Below, piece by piece: positions 34,573 through 41,384 of a stretch of DNA of 64,000 nucleotides (position 1 is its first letter; every line of letters begins with the position of its first letter). The translations under genes and the position numbers were made by a program. The stretch is from Jeongeupia sp. USM3 (GTDB taxonomy: Bacteria > Pseudomonadota > Gammaproteobacteria > Burkholderiales > Chitinibacteraceae): the NCBI RefSeq assembly GCF_001808185.1, contig NZ_CP017668.1, positions 620,001-684,000 on the forward strand. The letters run 5' to 3'. The notes under the pieces were generated by a model. That model was given only the letters and a program-made list of their open reading frames with translations, was not told the origin of the DNA and ran no database searches.

Positions 34573-34935
34573 TCAGCCCGGCTGGTCGACGACGACGAAG
34601 TACTTGCGCACCGCCTCGACGACCTCGAAACGGCCGACAAAACCGGCCGGAATCACCCCCGCATCGCCCGCTCCGAATTCGGCCACGCCGCCGGCCTCGT
34701 CGTGCAGCCGCACCCAGCCCTCGATCACGCAGAAGAACTCGTCGCGGTTGTCGGCAAAGCGGATGTTCCAGCTGCCGACCTCGCACGCCCAGATGCCGCT
34801 GGACAGCCCCTGCCGGGTGTAGTGCTCCCACGTCGTACGCCGCGGGTTGCCGTCGACGCGCCGGTCCGGACGCGGATGATCGTGACTGGGCGCCACGTCG
34901 GTGGCGGAAAACGGAACAATGCGGGGCGGATTCAT
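34573..34935 (-). CDS. Cupin-domain protein
   Basis: A 120-residue single-domain cupin. The beta-barrel motifs are recognisable (SWNIRFADNRDEFFCVIEGWVRLHDEAG, in part, and GAGDAGVIPAGFVGRFEV). It resembles the DUF861 / ureidoglycine-aminohydrolase-like cupins. Only some of the metal-binding histidines are kept, so activity is uncertain. It is convergent with the ParA gene, one base apart. The start at 34935 avoids a non-homologous nine-residue extension. Confidence 0.75.
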   Translation of the reverse strand: MNPPRIVPFSATDVAPSHDHPRPDRRVDGNPRRTTWEHYTRQGLSSGIWACEVGSWNIRFADNRDEFFCVIEGWVRLHDEAGGVAEFGAGDAGVIPAGFVGRFEVVEAVRKYFVVVDQPG

Positions 34936-35387
34936 CGTCGGACCGGGTACGAAAAACGACAAGCATAGCCGATCGCCAGCCGCCGGTATCCGCCCACCGC
35001 GGTGATGCGGCGATCACCGGGGCGCATCACGACGGTGCGCGACAGCCGCCGAAAAACGGGTCGGCGTGCCACGGCCGCATTCAAGTCCTTGTTGCGACGC
35101 AGCTTTCGGCACATCCAGCACGGGTGCGCCCTGCGCCCCGTTTTTGTGCAGATGCAGCACGAACAGGAACCGTAAGGCGTTGATTCCACGTCCTAATAGC
35201 GCAAATCCTTTCGCGCCCTGCTAAGGCATTTCCCCATCAGGAAAGGTGACAATAGGTTTGCAAAAACCCGGCAAGCATGATCGTTTTCACCCTGCCATCG
35301 GGCAGCGTATTCCAACCCAGAAAACGGGCAGGCCCGGTGTCACCGACCCGGTGAGCGAAGCGCCTGCCGACACCGGAGAGAATGCCG
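34936..35387. other. 452-base interval without a supported gene
   Basis: An 85-codon frame on the minus strand (34932-35189) shows no recognisable family or ribosome site and is probably chance. Near the right end GGCAGGC (35327-35333) can pair with GCCTGCC (35362-35368), forming a stem-loop that ends six bases before the asparaginase ribosome site and may affect its translation. No clear promoter was found. Confidence 0.5.
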
Positions 35388-36455
35388 ATGTTTGCCACCC
35401 TCACCAAGCAAGGCCTCTGTGCCGCTGCGCTGTTTACCGCGTTTTCGGTCCACGCGGCCGACAAGCTGCCCAACGTGATGATCCTTGCCACCGGCGGCAC
35501 GATCGCCGGCACCGGCGCCACCAGCACGACCACCGTCGGCTACACGGCGGCCAAGATCGGCGTCGAGAAGCTGATCGAAGCCGTGCCGGAAATGAAGACC
35601 GTGGCCAACGTCAAGGGCGAGCAGGTGTTCCAGATCGCCAGCGAGAACATGACCAACGACCACTGGCTCAAGCTCGCCAAGCGCGTCAACGAGCTGCTCA
35701 AGCAGTCCGACGTCGACGGCATCGTCATCACCCACGGCACCGACACCATCGAGGAAACCGCTTACTTCCTCAACCTGACCGTGAAGAGCAAGAAGCCGGT
35801 GGTCATCGTCGGCGCAATGCGCCCGGCGACCGCGATCAGCGCCGACGGCCCGATCAACCTGTACAACGCCGTCGGCGTTGCCGGCAGCAAGGACTCGGCC
35901 GGCCGCGGCGTGCTGGTCGCGCTGAATGACGAAATCCAGGGTGCCCGCGAAGTGACCAAGTCCAGCACCATGCTGGCCAACACCTTCCGCGCGCCGGAAC
36001 TGGGCAACCTCGGTTATGTTGTCCGCGGCAAGCCGGTGTTCTACCGCGCCACCGCCCGCAAGAACACGACCGACACCGAATTCGACGTCAGCAAGCTCGA
36101 CAAGCTGCCCGAAGTCGACATCGTCTACGGTTATGCCAACGCCAAGCGCACGCCGATCGACGCCTTCGTCGCCGGCGGTGACGTCGGCATCGTCCACGCC
36201 GGCACCGGCAACGGCAGCCTGGCCACGCCGGTCAAGGACGCACTGAAGGAAGCCCGCGGCAAGGGCGTCGTGGTCGTCCGCAGCTCGCGCACCGGCAGCG
36301 GCATCACCGCACGCAACGGCGAGGCCAACGACGACGAACTCGACTTCGTCGCCGCCGACAACCTGAGCCCGCAGAAGGCCCGCATCCTCCTGATGCTCGC
36401 GCTGACGAAGACAAAGGACACCAAGGAAATCCAGCGGATGTTCTACACCTACTAA
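35388..36455 (+). CDS. ansB: Periplasmic type II L-asparaginase/glutaminase
   Basis: A 355-residue secreted amidohydrolase converting asparagine (and probably glutamine) to the acid plus ammonia in the periplasm. A signal peptide (cleavage near HAADK) precedes the two active-site threonine motifs ATGGTIAGTGA and HGTDTIEETAYF. The C-terminal half (VDIVYGYANAKRTPIDAF) is typical. The ATG at 35388 has GGAGAG seven bases upstream; an ATG six bases earlier is too close. A terminator follows. Ammonia release fits a nitrogen-scavenging role. Confidence 0.93.
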   Translation: MFATLTKQGLCAAALFTAFSVHAADKLPNVMILATGGTIAGTGATSTTTVGYTAAKIGVEKLIEAVPEMKTVANVKGEQVFQIASENMTNDHWLKLAKRVNELLKQSDVDGIVITHGTDTIEETAYFLNLTVKSKKPVVIVGAMRPATAISADGPINLYNAVGVAGSKDSAGRGVLVALNDEIQGAREVTKSSTMLANTFRAPELGNLGYVVRGKPVFYRATARKNTTDTEFDVSKLDKLPEVDIVYGYANAKRTPIDAFVAGGDVGIVHAGTGNGSLATPVKDALKEARGKGVVVVRSSRTGSGITARNGEANDDELDFVAADNLSPQKARILLMLALTKTKDTKEIQRMFYTY

Positions 36456-36531
36456 GGAAGTTACCGCTGCACGCCGATTTGATTGCTGTTTGAAAACAAT
36501 CAGGTCCGGGCACTGCGACAAACACCCCAAC

Positions 36532-36557
36532 CCCGCGGCACTGCTGCGGGATTTTTT
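36532..36557 (+). terminator. Intrinsic terminator after the asparaginase gene
   Basis: CCCGCGGC pairs with GCTGCGGG (one G-T pair) around a three-base loop, followed by six T (36552-36557). Confidence 0.82.
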
Positions 36558-36560
36558 CGT

Positions 36561-37478
36561 TCAGCCGGGCGCGGCTGACGACCGGTGTCCGTTCAGCACA
36601 TCGGGCAGGCGGTCGCGGCAGAACTCCAGGTAGGCCCGCACGATCGACGACGGGTGCCGGTGGGACGGGTAAAGCAGGTTGATCTGCTGCTCGGGCAGCG
36701 GATAGCCCGGCAACAGCGCCACGAGGCGACCGTCCCGGAGCGCTTCGGCCGCCAGGAACGGCGGCAGTTCAGTCACGACTTCGCCTTGCAGGGCGCGACT
36801 GTGCAGGTGCAGGTAATCGTTGGTGGCCAGCACGGCCTGCGGCTCGAACAACTGCGCGCCGAGCTGCCAGCGGGCAATCCCCGCCGCACTGAGGCGCCAG
36901 GTCGCGCACGGGAACCGGTGCAGGTCGGCCGGCGCTTCCGGCTTGCCGAAGCGCTCGAGCAGCGCCGGCCCCGCCACCAGCACGTGGCGGTAGGACAGCA
37001 GATGCCGCGCAACCATCGCCTCGTGCGCAATCGCGCCGACCCGCAATGCGACGTCGACGCCATCCTCGATCAGGTCGACACGCCGCTCGGTGGTAAAGAC
37101 ATTCAGCCTTATCCCCGGGTACAGCCGCTGGAACTGGGACAGCAGCGCCCACCACGGCTCGAACGCGGGCGGCAGCGACAGGCGCAGCAGGCCCTTGAGC
37201 TGTGCCTGATCGCTCATCACCGCCCTCTCTGCCCCTGCCAGCTCCTCGATCCCCCGGTTGGCGCTCTCGTAAAGCTGCATGCCCGAGTCGGTGAGCCTGG
37301 TGCCCCGCACCGACCGCTCCAGCAATTGCACGTTCAGCTCGCGCTCCAGCTCGCGGATGCGGCGACTCAGTGTCGGGAGTGGCACCGCCAGTCGCGTCGC
37401 GGCGGCAGACAGGCTCCCGGCCTGAACCACGGCGACAAACATCCGTACTGCATTCAGATCCACCGGCAAACCTCTCAT
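36561..37478 (-). CDS. LysR-family transcriptional regulator
   Basis: A 305-residue regulator. The N-terminal winged helix-turn-helix (about 5-65) reads DLNAVRMFVAVVQAGSLSAA and LPTLSRRIRELERELNVQLL. The C-terminal part is the periplasmic-binding-protein-like effector domain (about 95-295). It is divergent from an NTF2-like/quinone oxidoreductase operon across 107 bases and is probably its regulator, perhaps sensing a redox-active or electrophilic compound. A TTGACA lies at 37522-37527 on the plus strand, but no good -10 follows. Confidence 0.9.
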   Translation of the reverse strand: MRGLPVDLNAVRMFVAVVQAGSLSAAATRLAVPLPTLSRRIRELERELNVQLLERSVRGTRLTDSGMQLYESANRGIEELAGAERAVMSDQAQLKGLLRLSLPPAFEPWWALLSQFQRLYPGIRLNVFTTERRVDLIEDGVDVALRVGAIAHEAMVARHLLSYRHVLVAGPALLERFGKPEAPADLHRFPCATWRLSAAGIARWQLGAQLFEPQAVLATNDYLHLHSRALQGEVVTELPPFLAAEALRDGRLVALLPGYPLPEQQINLLYPSHRHPSSIVRAYLEFCRDRLPDVLNGHRSSAAPG

Positions 37479-37585
37479 TTATGAGATGACGACTGCAATC
37501 ATAGTGGCTTTTTCACCGCATTTGACAGGGATATCGTTGTTCCACGGCAGCAGACAAAAGCCGCCCAATCACTGGAGCCGAAACC

Positions 37586-37963
37586 ATGTCCATCCGGGAA
37601 CTGATCAGCACTTACGAACTGGCACTCAACACCAACGACATCGACACCATCCTCGACCTGTACGGCCGGGAGCCGGTGTTCATGCCGCAGCATGCACCGG
37701 CCCTGGTCGGCCGCGAGGCCGTACTGGCCGGCTACGTGCAGGTCTTCATGAACCTGAAGCTCAAAGTCCGCTTCGACATTCACGACGTCGAGGAATCGGG
37801 AGACTGGGCCTGGGCGCGGACCAGTTCCGCCGGGCGGACCCACATTCTGGCCGCCGGCGTCGAGGTCGACGAGGGCAACAACGAGCTGTTCATCTTCCGT
37901 CGTGAAGCCGGCGAATGGCGGATTCACCGCTACCTCTTCGCCACCAGCCTGCCGCGCGCCTGA
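37586..37963 (+). CDS. NTF2-like (SnoaL/DUF4440) protein, cytoplasmic paralogue
   Basis: A 125-residue single-domain protein of the NTF2-like cone fold, without a signal peptide. Key features are ALNTNDIDTILDLYG, VFMPQHAPALVGREAV and the C-terminal ELFIFRREAGEWRIHRY. Members are isomerases, hydrolases or ligand binders; no activity is assigned. It is a close paralogue of the secreted protein encoded at 38976-39467. It is the first gene of the operon divergent from the LysR gene. Confidence 0.82.
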   Translation: MSIRELISTYELALNTNDIDTILDLYGREPVFMPQHAPALVGREAVLAGYVQVFMNLKLKVRFDIHDVEESGDWAWARTSSAGRTHILAAGVEVDEGNNELFIFRREAGEWRIHRYLFATSLPRA

Positions 37964-37973
37964 GGAGACCATC

Positions 37974-38960
37974 ATGAAAGCGTATGTGATCGAACAGGCG
38001 GGCGGCCCGGAAGCGCTGCAGCTGCGGGACATTCCCGCACCGCAAGCCGGCCCGGATGAAGTGCAGATCCGGGTACGGGCCTTCGGCCTCAACCGCGCCG
38101 AAGCGTATCTTCGCGCCGGGAAGACGGGCGCGATCGACGGCCCCAGGGTGCCGGGTATCGAGGCGGTCGGCGAAGTCGTCGCCGACGCGTCGGGCACGTT
38201 CCGGGTCGGCCAGCGGGTGGCGACCGCAATGGGCGGTCTGCAGTTCGGCCGCACCGGCAGCTACGCGGAAGAAATCGCTGTTCTGCGCAGCAATGTCATT
38301 GCACTCGACGGTACTGCGCTGTCCTGGGAAGAACTGGCGGCGCTGCCGCAGGCCTACCTCACCGTATGGGGCGCGCTGGTCAGGACGCTGGCCGTGCAAG
38401 CAGGGCAAACCCTGCTGGTACGCGGCGCGACCTCGTCGGTCGGCCTGGCCGCGGTGACCTACGCCAAGGTGCTCGGCCTGCGGGTGATCGGCACCACCCG
38501 CTCTCCCGCCCATGCCGAGCGCCTCGTGCGGCTTGGTGCCGACGAGGTCGTCGTCGACAACGGCGACATCGCACCGGCCGTTCGCGCCATTGCCCCGGCC
38601 GGGGTGGACGCGGCACTGGAAGTGGTCGGCGCCGCGACGCTGCGCGACACGATCAGGACGCTTCGCCCGTTCGGCGCAGTCACGGTCATCGGCCTGCTCG
38701 GTGGCCCGCCGGTACTCGAGCAGTTTCACCTGATGCAGGACCTGCCCGGTGCGACGCAGTTGAGCTTCTTCGGCAGCGGGCTGCTGGGCACGCCCGCGCT
38801 GCCGTTGAGCAGCGCACCGCTGCGCACCATCGCCAAGGGCATTGCCGCCGGGCGCATACCGTCGCTGCGCGTTGAAACCTTCAACTTTGACGACGTCCGC
38901 CGTGCCCACAGCCTGATGGAAAGCAATCAGGCCCAGGGCAAGCTGGTGGTCGTGGTCTGA
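37974..38960 (+). CDS. Zinc-independent quinone oxidoreductase / MDR family alcohol dehydrogenase
   Basis: A 328-residue NADPH-dependent medium-chain reductase. An N-terminal GroES-like domain (MKAYVIEQAGGPEALQLRDI; LNRAEAYLR) precedes the Rossmann domain with LLVRGATSSVGLAAVTYAKV and GLRVIGTTRS. The zinc ligands of alcohol dehydrogenases are absent, as in quinone oxidoreductases. It starts 10 bases after the NTF2-like gene. With the LysR, NTF2-like and DoxX neighbours it probably belongs to a detoxification response to quinones or electrophiles. Confidence 0.88.
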   Translation: MKAYVIEQAGGPEALQLRDIPAPQAGPDEVQIRVRAFGLNRAEAYLRAGKTGAIDGPRVPGIEAVGEVVADASGTFRVGQRVATAMGGLQFGRTGSYAEEIAVLRSNVIALDGTALSWEELAALPQAYLTVWGALVRTLAVQAGQTLLVRGATSSVGLAAVTYAKVLGLRVIGTTRSPAHAERLVRLGADEVVVDNGDIAPAVRAIAPAGVDAALEVVGAATLRDTIRTLRPFGAVTVIGLLGGPPVLEQFHLMQDLPGATQLSFFGSGLLGTPALPLSSAPLRTIAKGIAAGRIPSLRVETFNFDDVRRAHSLMESNQAQGKLVVVV

Positions 38961-38975
38961 CACGGGAGCATCATC

Positions 38976-39467
38976 ATGAACAAGTCTTTCCGACTGGCGC
39001 TGGCTGCCGCCGCCTTCAGCGCCGCAGTACCGGCGCTGGCCGCTGTACCCATGACCGGTGACGCAACCACGGCCAGCATCACCCGGCAGCTCAACCGTTA
39101 TGAGCAGGCGCTGAATGCCGCGGATGTTGAGCGCGTCATGGCGCTCTACAGCGATGACGGCGTTTTCATGCCGCAGCACAGCCCGCCGTCGGTCGGGCGT
39201 GCGGCGGTACGCGAGGCCTATCAGCGCGTCTTCGGCGCCATCAGGCTCGACATCCGCTTCCGGATCGACGAGATCAGCCAGCTCTCGCACGACTGGGCGT
39301 TTGCCCGGACCCGTTCGACCGGTACGGTCAAGGTGCTGGGCAGCGATCAGCCGCCGGGGCCGGAGGCCAATCAGGAGCTGTTCCTCTTCCATCGGGAAGC
39401 GGATGGGCAGTGGCGCTTTGCCCGCTATATTTTTACCACCACCAATCCGCCCCGGCGGCCGAACTGA
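38976..39467 (+). CDS. NTF2-like (SnoaL/DUF4440) protein, secreted paralogue
   Basis: A 163-residue protein with a cleavable signal peptide (LALAAAAFSAAVPALA). Its NTF2-like domain matches the cytoplasmic protein two genes upstream: both have ALN-xx-D-x-x, VFMPQH-P, VGR-A and a C-terminal ELFxFxREA-xGxWRxxRY pattern. The pair therefore arose by duplication and was sent to two compartments. Ligand and activity are unknown. Confidence 0.82.
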   Translation: MNKSFRLALAAAAFSAAVPALAAVPMTGDATTASITRQLNRYEQALNAADVERVMALYSDDGVFMPQHSPPSVGRAAVREAYQRVFGAIRLDIRFRIDEISQLSHDWAFARTRSTGTVKVLGSDQPPGPEANQELFLFHREADGQWRFARYIFTTTNPPRRPN

Positions 39468-39484
39468 TACAGCGAGGTCCTACC

Positions 39485-39898
39485 ATGAATATCCAGGCCC
39501 AATCCATCGCGATCGTCATCGCCCGTGCACTGATGGCGCTGATCTTCATCCTCTCCGGCGTGGGCAAGATCGGCGCACAGGCCGCCACGGCGGCGTATAT
39601 GGAAGCCATGCACGTCCCCGCCATCCTGCTCTGGCCGACGATCGTCTTCGAGATCGGCGCCGGCATTCTGGTCCTCGCCGGCTATCAGACCCGCGTCGCC
39701 TCGGCCCTGCTGGCGGGATTCTGCCTGGCTGCGGCGGCGCTGTTCCACACGCAGTTCGGCGACCAGATCCAGATGATCATGTTCCTGAAGAATCTGGCGA
39801 TGGCGGGCGGCTTCATCGTGCTGGCCATCCACGGCCCGGGCAGGTTCAGCCTGGATGCATGCCGGTGCAAGGCCCGGCCTCCTAGCGCCGATCGCTGA
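39485..39898 (+). CDS. DoxX family membrane protein
   Basis: A 137-residue inner-membrane protein with four hydrophobic helices. The DoxX-type start IARALMALIFILSGVGKI and the central PAILLWPTIVFEIGAGILVL are clear. DoxX proteins are linked to thiol and quinone redox balance. It is the last gene of the LysR-divergent cluster, 17 bases behind the secreted NTF2-like gene. Confidence 0.88.
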   Translation: MNIQAQSIAIVIARALMALIFILSGVGKIGAQAATAAYMEAMHVPAILLWPTIVFEIGAGILVLAGYQTRVASALLAGFCLAAAALFHTQFGDQIQMIMFLKNLAMAGGFIVLAIHGPGRFSLDACRCKARPPSADR

Positions 39899-40044
39899 TG
39901 CCCCAGCGTGACCGCCGGACGTGAACCCGCTGGGGTGGCGCTCTTGTCCGGCACTGTGCATTTGTGCAATGAAGTTCTCGATGGCAACGATTCCGGCTGG
40001 CGCTAAAATCGGGATTGATTCTCATCCGTCCAAGCGAGACCTTC

Positions 40045-40434
40045 ATGAAAGCCGCCCCGCTCGTCACCGCCGCCCTCGCCTTGCTGCTCGCGGCCTGCGC
40101 CAGTATCGACGCCACGTCGACCCAGTACGTCGGCGCCCCGCACCCGGCAGCGACCAGCCCGGATTCGGTGCAGATCCTGCGCGAGGAGCCGAAAAAGCCG
40201 TTCGACCGGATCGGCGAAGTGAAAATCGACGCCAGTACCGACCCGGCGCCGGCCGTCGCCGATGTCGAGAACAGGCTGCGCGCCGAGGCGGCGCAGCTCG
40301 GCGCCGACGCGGTTGTCATCGTCTACGACCGCATCCAGCCGGTCGGCGCCTATGTGTCCGGCCCGTACTGGGCGGCGACGGTTCAAGGCATCGAAGGCCA
40401 GCGCCTTATCGGCATCGCGATCAAGTACCGCTAG
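40045..40434 (+). CDS. Small lipoprotein of unknown function
   Basis: A 129-residue predicted lipoprotein: signal MKAAPLVTAALALLLAACAS with lipobox LAAC. The mature domain contains EPKKPFDRIGEVKIDAS and LRAEAAQLGADAVVIVYDRI, a small alpha-beta fold resembling the YjfO/BsmA- or SIMPL-type heavy-metal/stress lipoproteins only superficially. I cannot name the family. A dispersed repeat follows directly after the stop. Confidence 0.75.
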   Translation: MKAAPLVTAALALLLAACASIDATSTQYVGAPHPAATSPDSVQILREEPKKPFDRIGEVKIDASTDPAPAVADVENRLRAEAAQLGADAVVIVYDRIQPVGAYVSGPYWAATVQGIEGQRLIGIAIKYR

Positions 40435-40442
40435 GCGAGCCA

Positions 40443-40491
40443 GCCCTGTCTGTACTCGCTTGCCGTACTCGTGCTGTTGCGACCGCAGGGC
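40443..40491. repeat. Dispersed intergenic repeat, copy B
   Basis: Begins nine bases after the lipoprotein stop. Plus strand core TGTACTCGCTTGCCGTACTC, bounded by GCCCTG (40443-40448) and CAGGGC (40486-40491), which can pair. The segment TTGCGACCGCAGGG is shared with copy A. Confidence 0.75.
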
Positions 40492-40540
40492 GCGGGACAT
40501 TCGTACGCACTGCCGGGTTGCGCCAGGTTTTGCCGGTACG

Positions 40541-41275
40541 CTAAGCCGCCAGCGGCAGCGCGCTCGGCAACGCTTCGCCGACCGCCTCGCCGACGAGGAT
40601 GATCGCCGGGCTGCCGAGGCCGGCGGCTTCGGCGTCGCCGGCCAGCGCGGCCAGCGTCGTCACCAGCCGCTGCTCGCGCGCGGTGCTCGCCCATTGCACC
40701 ACAGCCGCCGGCGTAGACGACGGCAGCGTCCGCATCAGGCCGCCGGCAAGGCTGGCGATCCGGCTCATGCCCATGTAGACCACCAGCGTCGTACCGGTCG
40801 CGGCCAGCGCATCCCAGTCCGGTTCGGAGTGGTCCTGTGCATGGGCGGTGACGAAGGTCACGCCGCGGCAGTGTTCGCGGTGCGTCAGCGAGATCCCGAG
40901 GCTCGCCGCGGCCGCCAGCCCGGAACTGATGCCGTTGACGATCTCGACCGGCACGCCGGCCGCCTGCAGGTAGGCGATCTCCTCGCCGGCGCGGCCGAAC
41001 AGCAGCACTTCGCCGCCCTTGACCCGCACGACGACCTTGCCGGCCAGCGCGTAGCGGCGCATCAGCCGCTGGATGAAATCCTGCGGCGTCGATTTGCAGC
41101 CGCCGCGCTTGCCGACGCGGATCACCCGCGCCCCGGGCGCGAGCGTCACGATCTCCGGGTTGGCGAGGTCGTCGAGCAGCAGGATCTCGGCCGCCACCAG
41201 CGCCTTCGCGGCCTTCAGCGTCAGCAGGTCCAGATCGCCGGGGCCGGCGCCGAGCAGGATGACTTTGCCTTTCAT
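40541..41275 (-). CDS. cobA: Uroporphyrinogen-III C-methyltransferase
   Basis: A 244-residue SAM-dependent enzyme that methylates uroporphyrinogen III twice to precorrin-2, the precursor of siroheme. Conserved motifs are VILLGAGPGDLDLLTLKA, VVRVKGGEVLLFGRAGEE and EIVNGISSGLAAAASLGISL. It is the last gene of the nitrate assimilation operon, where its product supplies the siroheme of NirB. It lacks the dehydrogenase/ferrochelatase half found in CysG, so that step must be encoded elsewhere. Confidence 0.94.
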   Translation of the reverse strand: MKGKVILLGAGPGDLDLLTLKAAKALVAAEILLLDDLANPEIVTLAPGARVIRVGKRGGCKSTPQDFIQRLMRRYALAGKVVVRVKGGEVLLFGRAGEEIAYLQAAGVPVEIVNGISSGLAAAASLGISLTHREHCRGVTFVTAHAQDHSEPDWDALAATGTTLVVYMGMSRIASLAGGLMRTLPSSTPAAVVQWASTAREQRLVTTLAALAGDAEAAGLGSPAIILVGEAVGEALPSALPLAA

Positions 41276-41384
41276 GATCTTCTCCTCAGTGTGACCGGCA
41301 TGCCGGGTGCATTTGCCGTGTCAACGCGTACCGTCTTCGCTTCGGCCCCGTGAGGCCCCTTGCCGGCAGCGCCGGCCACCGTTT

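Noticed and set aside
34932..35189. An 85-residue cysteine-containing minus-strand frame between the cupin and asparaginase genes
   Set aside because: No ribosome site, no recognisable domain and ordinary intergenic composition; reported only as an unassigned interval.
37500..37560. Promoter for the NTF2-like/quinone reductase operon at TTGACA (37522)
   Set aside because: No acceptable -10 lies 16-18 bases downstream; a LysR-activated promoter is likely but could not be placed.
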